Of a stretch of 64,000 bases of DNA, positions 43,466 to 51,343 are shown in pieces (position 1 is the stretch's first letter; the number at the start of each line of letters is the position of its first letter). Both the position numbers and the translations under genes were made by a program. The notes below the pieces were generated by a model. It was not told where the DNA came from. It saw nothing but the letters and a program-made list of their open reading frames with translations, and searched no databases. The stretch spans positions 164,955 to 228,954 of the forward strand of contig NZ_BAABHK010000018.1 in assembly GCF_039542055.1 (NCBI RefSeq), in the 5' to 3' direction. The stretch is from Actinoallomurus vinaceus (GTDB taxonomy: Bacteria > Actinomycetota > Actinomycetes > Streptosporangiales > Streptosporangiaceae).

Positions 43466-45361
43466 CTAGTGCCGGGCCTTCACCTTGACGGTGACCTTCT
43501 TCGGTGCCTTGACGTGCTTCTTGCTGCCCGCCTTGGCCTTCGGCTGCGGCCGGAGGCCGGCGACGAGCTTGGACAGCACCGACGTGGACGCCGTGGACCG
43601 CAGGGCCGGAGTGTCGGCGGGGTTGATGCCGGCGCCCAGGCTCATGACGCCGACGAGGTTCATCGCGTTGTTCGCCGAGCCCGCCGGCAGGCCCATCATC
43701 AGGTTGATGACGCCGTCGAGGATCGAGCCGGGGCCGCATCCCTTGGCGGCGGGCACCGCGATCTTGTTGTTGATCTGGATCGGGTACGGCGACCAGCCGA
43801 GCGACGGGTCGCCGGCCCCGCCCGGGACGAGAACGGTCGGGGTCAGGCTCGTCGTGATCGGACCGATGACGCAGTTCGAGCCGAGCAGTTGGTTGTTGAG
43901 GTGGACGTTCAGCTGCGCGGTCGCCTGGATGCCGCCCTGGCCGAGCTGGACGGTGATCGGCGCCGCCAGCGACTGGGTGACGGTGAGCCGGTTGAACGGC
44001 AGCATCGCCGCCGGGGTCTTGCCCAGGATGGGGCCGATCAGCGGCAGCTGCCCGATGAGGCCGCCGGGGACCTCGACGGGCTGCGACACCAGCTGCTCCC
44101 CCATGACCGGTGCGTGCAGGACGCTGCCCGGGCTCAGCGAGGTGATGTACCCGGTGACGCGGATGGCGTTCGGCGGCAGGTCCAGGGCGAAACTACCGAT
44201 CTTCACGCTGCCGCCGGAGGTCACCTGGGTCTGGCAGGTGGTGTTCTGCGGGCACTGACTCTGGAACTTCGCCGCGACCCGCGGCGTGCTGCCCGAGGCG
44301 AGCGGCGGGGCGGCCGGGTGCGGCGAACCGGTCGGCGGCGACGCCGGGTCGAGGCTGCCGACGACACCTCTGCCCGACTCGCTGAACCACAGTCTTCCGC
44401 CGGGGCCGGAGGTGATCCGCATCGGCGTGGACAGGGTGGCCGGAAGCGGGTACTCGCTGACGGCCCCCGACCCGGGGTCGACGCTGCCGATGTTGCTGGC
44501 GGCGGCCTCGGTGAACCAGATCAGGCCGTCCGGGCCGACGGTGATGCCCATCGGCGCGGAGTCGGCGGTGTTCACCGGGTACTCGTCGATGTTGCCCGTG
44601 GCCGGGTCGAGCCGGCCGATCTTCCCGACGCCGGGCTCGGTGAACCAGAGGCCTCCGTCGGGGCCCTTGACGATCCCGCCGAGGGTCGGCGAGCCCGAGC
44701 CCGCGGACGGCGGGTAGTAGGCGGTGACCGCGCCGGTCGCCGGGTCGAGCCGCCCGATCGAGCCGTCCGTCCCCGTGTACCAGATGGCGCCGTCGGGCCC
44801 GGCCGCGAGGCCGTAGACGGCCGCACCGGCGGTGGCGTACGCGGTGACGGTGCCCGAGGCGTCGATCCGGCCGATCGCCGTCGCCGAGACGCCGCCGAAC
44901 CACATCGCGCCGTCCGGACCGGCGACGATGTCGGTGAGCCTCCCGCCCGCGAAGTTGACGTCCGTGGTCGTGGGGACCTCGAACAGCGTCGTCTTCCCGG
45001 TCGCCGGATCGACGTACCCGACCCGCGGGACGTCGACGGAGGAGTCGGTGAACCAGAGCCGCCCGCCCGGCCCGGCGGCCATCGCGTCGGCCGCGCCGAG
45101 CGTCTTCTGCGAGTTGGCGGGAAGGGCGTACTCGGTGACCTTTCCGGCCGAGTCCACCTTTCCGAGCCCGCCGGCGTTCTCGCCGAACCAGACGCTGCCG
45201 TTCGGGCCCGCGACCAGGCCCGCCGGGGTGACGTCGGGTACGGGCAATCCGACCTCGGTCACGCCGGCGGCGGCGCCGGCGGGCGAGGTGGGGCTCAAGG
45301 CGACCGCGCCGAGCAGGGCCGCCGACGCGAGGACCCCCGCGCGCACACCACGATGGCGCAT
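43466..45361 (-). CDS. Secreted Vgb-type beta-propeller protein with unknown C-terminal domain (paralogue A)
   Basis: 631 residues. Signal peptide (VLASAALLGAVALSPTSPAG) with cleavage near AGA-AA. Residues about 35-345 are virginiamycin-B-lyase-like propeller blades, each with a GPDG-x-[IM]WF[TG] core (AGPDGAMWFGG, KGPDGGLWFTEPGVGKIGRL). The C-terminal ~260 residues form a separate domain with SVKIGSFALDLPPNAIRVTG, VEVPGGLIGQLPLIGPILG and HLNNQLLGSNCVIGPIT, and a Lys-rich tail (KKHVKAPKKVTVKVKA). Known Vgb cleaves a lactone antibiotic, but no active-site assignment is made. It is closely similar to the gene at 46338-48086 and has the same promoter architecture. Confidence 0.82.
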   Translation of the reverse strand: MRHRGVRAGVLASAALLGAVALSPTSPAGAAAGVTEVGLPVPDVTPAGLVAGPNGSVWFGENAGGLGKVDSAGKVTEYALPANSQKTLGAADAMAAGPGGRLWFTDSSVDVPRVGYVDPATGKTTLFEVPTTTDVNFAGGRLTDIVAGPDGAMWFGGVSATAIGRIDASGTVTAYATAGAAVYGLAAGPDGAIWYTGTDGSIGRLDPATGAVTAYYPPSAGSGSPTLGGIVKGPDGGLWFTEPGVGKIGRLDPATGNIDEYPVNTADSAPMGITVGPDGLIWFTEAAASNIGSVDPGSGAVSEYPLPATLSTPMRITSGPGGRLWFSESGRGVVGSLDPASPPTGSPHPAAPPLASGSTPRVAAKFQSQCPQNTTCQTQVTSGGSVKIGSFALDLPPNAIRVTGYITSLSPGSVLHAPVMGEQLVSQPVEVPGGLIGQLPLIGPILGKTPAAMLPFNRLTVTQSLAAPITVQLGQGGIQATAQLNVHLNNQLLGSNCVIGPITTSLTPTVLVPGGAGDPSLGWSPYPIQINNKIAVPAAKGCGPGSILDGVINLMMGLPAGSANNAMNLVGVMSLGAGINPADTPALRSTASTSVLSKLVAGLRPQPKAKAGSKKHVKAPKKVTVKVKARH

Positions 45362-45420
45362 GCCATCGCCTCCTTGACTGACTTCCCCCGAGGACGACAG
45401 GACAGAGCAGGTAATGGGCT

Positions 45421-45449
45421 ACTAGAAACCCATGGGTGTTTCACGTCAA
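45421..45449 (-). promoter_or_regulatory. Promoter with TetR-type operator, Vgb-like paralogue A
   Basis: On the minus strand: TTGACG (45444-45449), 17-base spacer, TCTAGT (45421-45426). The spacer is occupied by the inverted repeat GAAACCCATGGGTGTTTC (45425-45442). Same design as the promoter of paralogue B. Confidence 0.65.
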
Positions 45450-45561
45450 GACGATCAGTACCGCCCGACCGGTTCCGGTCACGTCGCGGTACGCGGAACG
45501 GCAGGGGCCGCCGGAAGACGGCCCTCACGAAGGTGTCCGAGGACGGCCCTCGCGGAGAGGG

Positions 45562-45593
45562 GGCAGGGGCCGCCGGACGGCGGCCCCTGCCCG
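45562..45593 (-). terminator. Strong stem-loop terminator
   Basis: Perfect 15-bp stem (GGGCAGGGGCCGCCG / CGGCGGCCCCTGCCC) with a 2-base loop, 20 bases after the stop of the secreted 197-residue protein, in the gap before paralogue A's promoter. Confidence 0.75.
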
Positions 45594-45613
45594 TCTCGTG
45601 TCGCCGTCGGACG

Positions 45614-46207
45614 TCAGGTGATCGTCACGAGCGGGCTCGTGCTGTAGACGCCGGTCGCGGTGCCGGTCGGGCTGATGCTGCCGCAGGCGGACGTCCCGGA
45701 GAACGGCACGCTCGCGTTGGTGAACGTGGCCTTGCCGGTCGTGTTGCTGTAGCTGGCCGTGATCGTCGCCGGAGCGGTCGGCGCGGCGGTCACGGTGCAG
45801 CTGGGCAGCGTGCTCGTTGTGACGGTCACGCCGGCCGTGGGGATGGTGATCTTCACCTGGGTCGGGCTCGCCACGGCGGTCAGCTGCCAGCTGCCGTTCG
45901 TGTGGTTGGCGGTGATGGTCGCCGTGCCGCCGAAGTTGTCGGTGCAGCCGGTGAAGGTCGGGTCCGGGCTGATGGCGACCGGGCCGTACCCCGACGCCGG
46001 GGTGGTGAACTGGATCGTCGAGCCGGTGCAGGTCACCGAGAACGACAGGCCGGACAGGGTACCGGCGAACTTCACGCTGGTGCTGGTGGCGGTGATCGCG
46101 GTGCTGGCCGGGCTGACGCCGGCCGCGTAGGCGGTGCCGCCCATCATCGCGACCAGGGCGCCCGCCCCGGTGATGGTCAGGGCGAGTTTCGCCGTCTTGG
46201 GGATCAT
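45614..46207 (-). CDS. Secreted beta-sandwich protein of unknown function between two propeller paralogues
   Basis: 197 residues. Signal peptide (AKLALTITGAGALVAMMGG) cut near AYA-AG. The mature protein is Thr/Ser-rich, has cysteines in three short motifs (FSVTCTGSTIQFTTP, TFTGCTDNFGGTATI, STLPSCTVTAAP) and reads as two Ig-like beta units, ending GTSACGSISPTGTATGV. No family named. ATG 46207 follows GAGAGG. About 130 bp separate it from paralogue B's stop; no promoter like the twin TetR-type ones was seen there, so it is probably co-transcribed with paralogue B. Confidence 0.7.
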   Translation of the reverse strand: MIPKTAKLALTITGAGALVAMMGGTAYAAGVSPASTAITATSTSVKFAGTLSGLSFSVTCTGSTIQFTTPASGYGPVAISPDPTFTGCTDNFGGTATITANHTNGSWQLTAVASPTQVKITIPTAGVTVTTSTLPSCTVTAAPTAPATITASYSNTTGKATFTNASVPFSGTSACGSISPTGTATGVYSTSPLVTIT

Positions 46208-46337
46208 GCGCTGTACCTCTCGTAAAAAGGGGACCGGGAACCGGCGTCGCCGGTCTCGGGTGGCGGGGTTGGTGGCGGGGAGTACCGATAGAGAGAGTTG
46301 GATCAGGCGGGGGATGTGAGTCACGGCCTCCTTCCGG

Positions 46338-48086
46338 TCAGTTCGCGTGGGCTCCCGCTCCGACGCTGAGGATCGCGGTGAGGTCGAGGGTGTTGCCCGA
46401 GGTCGAGGGCAGGCCCATGGTCGAGTTGATGACGCCGTCGAGGATTCCGCCGAGGCCGCAGCCTGCGGCCTTCGGCACGGCGAGGGTGTCGTCCTTGATC
46501 TCGACGTTCAGGGGCTGCCAGCCGAGCTGCGGGTCGTGCGCCGAGCCGCCGGACCGGTCCGTCGGTCCCAGCTTCGCGGTGATCGGGCCGATGACGCAGT
46601 TGCTGCCGAGCAGCGTGTTGTTGAGGTGGATGGTCAGCGAGGCGGTGGCCTGCAGACCGCCGGGGCCGAAGCCGACCGTGATCGGCCCGGCCAGGGACTG
46701 GGTGATCGTCAGCTTGTTGAACGGCAGCATCGCCGCGGGCGTCATGCCGAGAATCGGGCCGATCAGGGGCAGGGTGCCGATGATGCCTCCCGGCACCTCG
46801 ACCGGGACCGACTCCAGCTGGGAGCCGGTGAGGGGCGGCTGGAGGACGATCGAAGCGCCGCTGAGCGAGGTGACATAGCCGGTGACGCGCAGCGCGCCGG
46901 AGGGCATCGTCTGGCTGAAGCTGCCGATCTTCACGCTGCCGCCCGTCGTCAGCTGGGTCTGGCAGATGATCGCGGTGGTGGGGCAGCGGCCCTGGAACGA
47001 CGCTGCGATCCGCGGGCTGGTCCCGTCGACGATGGGCGGGGCCGCGGCGTGCGGCGAGCCCGAGGGCGGTGAGGCGGGGAGGAACCGGCCGACGTTGCCC
47101 GTTCCCGACTCGGTGAACCACAGCGCTCCGCCGGGGCCCTTGATGATCCGCGTCGGCGCCGACAGGGCGCTCGGCAGCGGATACTCGGTGATCTTCTTGG
47201 TCGAGGGGACGATCCGGCCGACGTTGCCCGCGGCCGCCTCGGTGAACCACACGTTGCCGTCCGGGCCGGCGGTGATGCCCTCGGGCCCGGAGTTCGCGGT
47301 GGGCACGGCGTACTCGGTGATGGCGCCGGTGCCGGGCACGATCCGGCCGATCTTCGCCACCCCGGGCTCGGTGAACCAGAGGGCGCCGTCGGGTCCGGCC
47401 GTGATGCCGCCGGCCGCCGGGTTACCGGTCCCGGAGGAGTCCGGCGAGTAGGTCGTCACGTCGCCCGTGGCCGGGTCGAGACGCCCGATCGATCCGCCGT
47501 TCGTGTCGGTGAACCACAGCGCCTTGTCCGGCCCCGTCGTGATCGCGTACGGCGACAGGCCGACGGTGGCGTAGGCGGTGACCGCGCCGGACGAGGTGAC
47601 CCGGCCGACCGCGCTGGACGCGCCGCCGGCGAACCACATGGCACCGTCCGGACCTGCGGTGATGTCGGTGAGCTGGCCACCCGCGAAGCTCACGTCTCCG
47701 GTGGTCGGCACCTCGTACGTCGTCACCGCCCCGGCGGCGGAGACCTTGCCGACGCGCGGCACCGCGGTGGACGCGTCGGTGAACCACACCGTGCCGTCCG
47801 AGGCGGTCGCGGCGCCCTCGGGGACGGCCACGTTCTGCTGCGAGTTCGCCGGGACGGCGAACTCCTTCAAGACGCCGAGGGCGTCGACGCGGCCGAGGCC
47901 CTGCGCGTGCTCGGCGACCCACACGCTGCCGCTCGGCCCGGTCGTCAGGCCGAGCGGCGTGCTGTCCGGAACACTCAGCGCGGTCTCGGTGACCGTGCCC
48001 GCGGCGGCCTCGGCCGGGACGTACGGGAGTGCCACGACGAGCGCGGCCAGCAGGAACACTCCCGCTCTGGATCCACGATGGCGCAT
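46338..48086 (-). CDS. Secreted Vgb-type beta-propeller protein with unknown C-terminal domain (paralogue B)
   Basis: 582 residues. Signal peptide (FLLAALVVALPYVPAEAAAG). Propeller blades as in paralogue A (GPDGALWFTEPGVAKIGRIV, GPDGNVWFTEAAAGNVGRIV) and the same C-terminal domain (SVKIGSFSQTMPSGALRVTG, VEVPGGIIGTLPLIGPILG, HLNNTLLGSNCVIGPIT), without the Lys-rich tail. The two genes share a nearly identical leader (CAAGGAGGCG before ATG, CCCCCGAGGACGAC upstream), so they arose by duplication and are expressed alike. They probably function at the cell surface with the small protein between them. Confidence 0.82.
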   Translation of the reverse strand: MRHRGSRAGVFLLAALVVALPYVPAEAAAGTVTETALSVPDSTPLGLTTGPSGSVWVAEHAQGLGRVDALGVLKEFAVPANSQQNVAVPEGAATASDGTVWFTDASTAVPRVGKVSAAGAVTTYEVPTTGDVSFAGGQLTDITAGPDGAMWFAGGASSAVGRVTSSGAVTAYATVGLSPYAITTGPDKALWFTDTNGGSIGRLDPATGDVTTYSPDSSGTGNPAAGGITAGPDGALWFTEPGVAKIGRIVPGTGAITEYAVPTANSGPEGITAGPDGNVWFTEAAAGNVGRIVPSTKKITEYPLPSALSAPTRIIKGPGGALWFTESGTGNVGRFLPASPPSGSPHAAAPPIVDGTSPRIAASFQGRCPTTAIICQTQLTTGGSVKIGSFSQTMPSGALRVTGYVTSLSGASIVLQPPLTGSQLESVPVEVPGGIIGTLPLIGPILGMTPAAMLPFNKLTITQSLAGPITVGFGPGGLQATASLTIHLNNTLLGSNCVIGPITAKLGPTDRSGGSAHDPQLGWQPLNVEIKDDTLAVPKAAGCGLGGILDGVINSTMGLPSTSGNTLDLTAILSVGAGAHAN

Positions 48087-48164
48087 GCCACCGCCTCCTT
48101 GGGACTCATCCCCCGAGGACGACGTTGGGCCCGAAACCTGTCGGTAACAAACGAGCTTGCTTGA

Positions 48165-48193
48165 AATAGAAACCGTATGGTGTCTCATGTCAA
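48165..48193 (-). promoter_or_regulatory. Promoter with TetR-type operator, Vgb-like paralogue B
   Basis: On the minus strand: TTGACA (48188-48193), 17-base spacer, TCTATT (48165-48170). The spacer contains the imperfect inverted repeat GAAACCGTATGGTGTCTC, sharing 13 of 17 spacer positions with paralogue A by eye. The adjacent divergent TetR gene starts about 125 bp away. Confidence 0.6.
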
Positions 48194-48319
48194 CCACAGC
48201 CGGGACAACGGCCGGATCCGGCCGCCGCCGGATCGGGATCGGCGGCCCCTCACCGTTTACGCCCACCCCGGCAGGCGATAGACAGCCACCTAAGGTGCCC
48301 ACCGACGAGAGATCAGCCC

Positions 48320-48967
48320 ATGCGCGAAGGAACCCCGAGGGCCGGGCCGGACGCCGTCCCGCCACCGGCCGAACCCGGCCACCCTCCTCGACGCCGGCCG
48401 AGACCGGGCTCGCCCGATGCGACGGACGCCGGGCAACGAGCCCGGCTCATCGACGCGCTCGTCACCGTCGTCGCCGAGAAGGGCTATTTACGGACCACGG
48501 TCGGCCAGGTCGAGTCCACGGCCGGCCTCCCCGAGAACGCCTTTAACGCGCATTTCCGCGATCTCGACGAATGCTTTCTGGCCGCGTACCGGCGCGGGAC
48601 CGAGGTACTGCTGGCCGGCGTGGAGGCCGCCTATCGGGCGGAGCCGTCATGGCCTGCCGGGATCAGGGCCGGCCTTCGGGTGGTGCTGGAGCTGGTGGCC
48701 GCCGAACCGGCCTTCGCGCGAACGTGCCTCATCGAGGCCAGCGTCGCCGGCCCACGGGTCCACCGGGCACGACTCGCCTTCCTCGCGAAGTTCCGCTCGT
48801 ACTTGAGCGGTCCGGACGTTCCCCAGGTACCCGATGTCATCCGCGACGCCGTCATCGGCGGCGTTTACACAATGATTTACAACTACGTGGAGAGCGACCG
48901 GACCGCCGAACTCCCCGGCCTCCTGGATCCCTTGACCGATTTCACGTTGATGTTCTTCCGCGGTTAG
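48320..48967 (+). CDS. TetR family regulator adjacent to the propeller genes, TTA-containing
   Basis: 215 residues. A Pro/Arg-rich N-terminal extension (about 38 residues) precedes the HTH (RLIDALVTVVAEKGYLRTTV, then STAGLPENAFNAHF) and a TetR ligand domain (SWPAGIRAGLRVVLELVAAE). It is divergent from paralogue B, whose promoter carries the inverted repeat, and paralogous to the next gene. A TTA leucine codon lies at 48488-48490 (residue 57), so translation may depend on bldA-like tRNA. It probably controls the propeller genes (inference). Confidence 0.85.
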   Translation: MREGTPRAGPDAVPPPAEPGHPPRRRPRPGSPDATDAGQRARLIDALVTVVAEKGYLRTTVGQVESTAGLPENAFNAHFRDLDECFLAAYRRGTEVLLAGVEAAYRAEPSWPAGIRAGLRVVLELVAAEPAFARTCLIEASVAGPRVHRARLAFLAKFRSYLSGPDVPQVPDVIRDAVIGGVYTMIYNYVESDRTAELPGLLDPLTDFTLMFFRG

Positions 48968-48990
48968 GGCTCCCGGTCGAGCCGCACCGC

Positions 48991-49728
48991 TCAGGGCTCC
49001 AGATCGAGCTGGGCCGCCGCCTCTTCGCGGCCGAGCGGCAGCAGCGCGAAGTAGACGAGGGAGGGGAGCAAAGCGGGCAGCCGATCCCCCTCCCCCGCCT
49101 CCACCGCGCCGTAGACCGCTCCATAGATCCCGCCGATGATCGCGTCGATGACGACCGTGGGAAGCGACGGCAGGTCGTAGGCGGGATCGGTGAAGTACCG
49201 CCGGAAGCTCGCGAGGTGCTCGATCCGCGCCTTGCGCAGCCGGGGGCCGGCGGCGTTCACCTCGACCAGGGCGGCCCGGGCGAACCGCGGCTCGGCGGCC
49301 AGGACCTCGAGCATCACCCGGAGCCCCGCACGGATGCCCTCGGGCCAGGACGGCGCGGCCCGGTAGGCGTTCGTCATCCGGTCGAGCAGGATGCCCGTCC
49401 CACGCTCGTACGCGGCGAGGAAGCAGTCGTCCATCTCGGTGAAGTGGACGTAGAACGTCTTCTTGGTCACCCCGGCGGCTTCGGTGATCTTCGCGATGGT
49501 CGTCCGCGCGTAGCCGTGCTCCGCCACCACCTGGACGAACGCGTCGATGAGCCGGTCGCGCTGGATGCCGGCGACCGTCTCCGGCGGCAGCCCGTGCCGC
49601 CCGGGCTTGATGGCCCGGCCGGGCTCGCGGGCGGATCGGGATCCCGGGAGGGCCGGCTCCGCACCGGTCGCCGCCGGAAGGGCCGGAGCGTCACCGGTCG
49701 TCACCGGCCGTTCGGACTGCCTCGACAT
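48991..49728 (-). CDS. TetR family regulator, convergent paralogue
   Basis: 245 residues from ATG 49728; a GTG at 49770 in frame is an alternative and neither has a strong ribosome site. The HTH is canonical (RDRLIDAFVQVVAEHGYART, KITEAAGVTKKTFYVHF). The C-terminal domain matches the neighbouring TetR closely (SWPEGIRAGLRVMLEVLAAE, VVIDAIIGGIYGAVYGAVE). Convergent with it, 23 bases between stops. Likely second regulator of the adjacent surface-protein genes (inference). Confidence 0.85.
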   Translation of the reverse strand: MSRQSERPVTTGDAPALPAATGAEPALPGSRSAREPGRAIKPGRHGLPPETVAGIQRDRLIDAFVQVVAEHGYARTTIAKITEAAGVTKKTFYVHFTEMDDCFLAAYERGTGILLDRMTNAYRAAPSWPEGIRAGLRVMLEVLAAEPRFARAALVEVNAAGPRLRKARIEHLASFRRYFTDPAYDLPSLPTVVIDAIIGGIYGAVYGAVEAGEGDRLPALLPSLVYFALLPLGREEAAAQLDLEP

Positions 49729-50111
49729 GAATCCGCGCGTTTCTCCCGATGCCGGAAAGCCGGCGCTCACCTGGTGTCCGGCTCACACTACTTGCGGTAC
49801 CCGAAGCCGAAAGGCTACCTCCCGCATGCCGGGAACGCACGAGGCATGGGCCGAACCCGGCCTCAGCACGTGGTTTCGAACCACCGATGGCCGGGCCTCG
49901 CACCATCGCGCGGTCCCGGCGCCTCTCCGGCGGTCGTGACGTCATCGGCCCGCCGTCCGATCCCGGCCGCCACCCAGGGACACCGGTCGCCACCGCACAG
50001 CCCACGAAACACCGCGATAACACGCCTGTAAAACGACCATTGCGTGTCCGCAATCCGGCTTCTATCGTGTGGGGCACCGCGGTTCCCTCTTCCCCGCAAC
50101 AGTCGAATTGA
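49729..50111. other. Intergenic region without a recognised gene
   Basis: The gap between the TetR gene and the GH12 gene. It holds a 15-bp inverted repeat GTGGTTTCGAACCAC (49870-49884) that could be a TetR operator, a small GCCGGAAAGCCGGC hairpin near 49749-49762, and presumably the TetR promoter. No convincing gene was found. Confidence 0.4.
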
Positions 50112-50129
50112 CGTCGAAGCGCTTCGACG
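50108..50129 (+). promoter_or_regulatory. LacI/CebR-type operator and -35 element of the GH12 gene
   Basis: Perfect 18-bp palindrome CGTCGAAGCGCTTCGACG (50112-50129), with the central CG typical of LacI-family sites such as those that control cellulases in actinomycetes. It overlaps TTGACG (50108-50113), the likely -35, so a bound repressor would block the promoter. Confidence 0.65.
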
Positions 50130-50153
50130 CTTATTCGACAGAGAGGTGATCGA

Positions 50154-50843
50154 ATGAAAGCGGCGCGATTCTCGGTGCCCGCATTGGTCCTCACCCTGCT
50201 ATGCCTCGTGTGGTCCGGGACCGCCCAGGCGGCGACCTGGTCGTCCTCCGACCAGTGGGGCACCTGGTCCAACGGCGGCTACACCCTCTACAACGACGTC
50301 TGGGGCAGCGGAGCCGGCCCGCAGACGATCTGGGCCAACTCCTACAGCAACTGGGGCGTGTGGGCGAACCACCCGAACACCGGGGGCATAAAGTCCTATC
50401 CCAACGTCTCGACGTCCATCAACAGGTCGCTGAGCTCGCTCGGCTCCCTCAAGAGCAGCTTCAACGTCACGGTCCCGGGCTCCGGAGCGTACGAGTCGGC
50501 CTACGACATCTGGGCCGACAACAACGCGTACGAGATCATGCTCTGGATGAACAAGACCGGCGCCGTGGGGCCGCTCGGGTCGTACCAGACCAGCGTCTCG
50601 GTCGGCGGCCACTCCTGGAGCGTCTACAAAGGCAGCAACGGCTCGAATCAGGTGTTCTCCTTCGTTCGGTCCGGCAATACCTCCTCCGGCAGTGTCGACA
50701 TCCGCGCCGTACTCAACTGGATCAAGAGCGCCGGCTGGTTCGGCAATATCACGGTCGGAAACGTGCAGTTCGGGTACGAGATAACGTCCTCGAGCGGCGG
50801 CCTGAATTTCACGACCAATAGTTACTCGGTGTCGTCCAGCTGA
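50154..50843 (+). CDS. Secreted GH12-family endoglucanase
   Basis: 229 residues. Signal peptide cut near AQA-AT (about residue 27). The mature ~200 residues match the GH12 beta-jelly roll: WSSSDQWGTWSNGGYTLYND, then the catalytic pair Glu127 (YEIMLWMN) and Glu209 (FGYEIT). This would hydrolyse internal beta-1,4-glucan bonds in cellulose or related glucans. There is no carbohydrate-binding module; the CBM2 protein at 32213-33403 is elsewhere in the window. ATG 50154 follows GAGAGG. Regulation by the upstream LacI-type palindrome is likely. Confidence 0.86.
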   Translation: MKAARFSVPALVLTLLCLVWSGTAQAATWSSSDQWGTWSNGGYTLYNDVWGSGAGPQTIWANSYSNWGVWANHPNTGGIKSYPNVSTSINRSLSSLGSLKSSFNVTVPGSGAYESAYDIWADNNAYEIMLWMNKTGAVGPLGSYQTSVSVGGHSWSVYKGSNGSNQVFSFVRSGNTSSGSVDIRAVLNWIKSAGWFGNITVGNVQFGYEITSSSGGLNFTTNSYSVSSS

Positions 50844-50855
50844 CGAACGCGGAAA

Positions 50856-50896
50856 ACGGGTGAGGGCCCGCCCCCGATCGGCCGGCCCTCACCCGT
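50856..50896 (+). terminator. Stem-loop terminator of the GH12 gene
   Basis: Perfect 13-bp arms ACGGGTGAGGGCC (50856-50868) and GGCCCTCACCCGT (50884-50896), starting 13 bases after the GH12 stop. Confidence 0.7.
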
Positions 50897-50984
50897 GACC
50901 CCTCTGGTGGCCGGCGGGCCGCGTGGCCCACCGCCACGACGCCTCCACTCAAGGCCCGCCCGCGAGCCCGGCCGTTGTCAAGCG

Positions 50985-51013
50985 TTGATACGAAGATCGT
51001 CACGCGTTATACA
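50985..51013 (+). promoter_or_regulatory. Promoter of the RiPP operon
   Basis: TTGATA (50985-50990), a 17-base spacer, TATACA (51008-51013): unusually consensus-like for this GC-rich sequence. Predicted start of transcription is near 51020, giving a leader of about 40 bases before the precursor. Confidence 0.65.
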
Positions 51014-51062
51014 TAGCAAGATCATCCGAAGCGCCGGCCGGCGCAGATGTGGAGGCAGCACG

Positions 51063-51311
51063 TTGAACGATCTGCTTACCCTGGAACCCCGCGAAGCGGG
51101 AGCCGACGAGATGGAACCCACCGTCGACTTCTCCGACACCGTCCGGCCGCAGGGTGACACGACCTGGTCCATGGCCGGTGGAGACAGCACCTGGGCGATG
51201 GCCGGTGGAGACAGCACCTGGGCGATGGCCGGGGACAGCACCTGGGCGATGGCCGGTGGAGACAGCACCTGGGACATGGCCGGGGACAGCACCTGGGCGA
51301 TGAGCCGCTAA
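51063..51311 (+). CDS. Lanthipeptide-like RiPP precursor with six D-[ST]-T-W repeats and no cysteine
   Basis: 82 residues from TTG 51063, with GGAGG seven bases before it; an in-frame ATG at 51111 would lose the leader motif. N-terminal MNDLLTLEPREAG contains LLTLE, close to the [IL][IL]xLQ recognition motif of class III lanthipeptide leaders. After a Glu/Asp-rich leader (to about residue 32) the core holds six near-identical units: DTTWSM, DSTWAM (x4), DSTWDM, in blocks of eight or nine residues ending at SR. There is Ser/Thr for dehydration but no Cys at all, so thioether rings cannot form within it. The synthetase gene begins 32 bases downstream. Confidence 0.75.
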   Translation: MNDLLTLEPREAGADEMEPTVDFSDTVRPQGDTTWSMAGGDSTWAMAGGDSTWAMAGDSTWAMAGGDSTWDMAGDSTWAMSR

Positions 51312-51343
51312 GGACAAGAGGTCCGGCATGCTCCCCTGGCGTT

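Noticed and set aside
49861..49940. Possible tRNA T-arm (GTGGTTTCGAACCAC)
   Set aside because: The loop and stem resemble TTCGAA, but neither orientation has D-arm, anticodon arm, or acceptor pairing.
50895..51062. N-terminal extension of the precursor to an upstream ATG
   Set aside because: The extension crosses the predicted promoter and gives an Arg/Pro-rich sequence; TTG 51063 with GGAGG fits better.
51160..51308. CRISPR-like or minisatellite array at the RiPP core
   Set aside because: Units are in frame, preceded by a ribosome site and leader motif, and followed by a matching synthetase; coding explanation is better.
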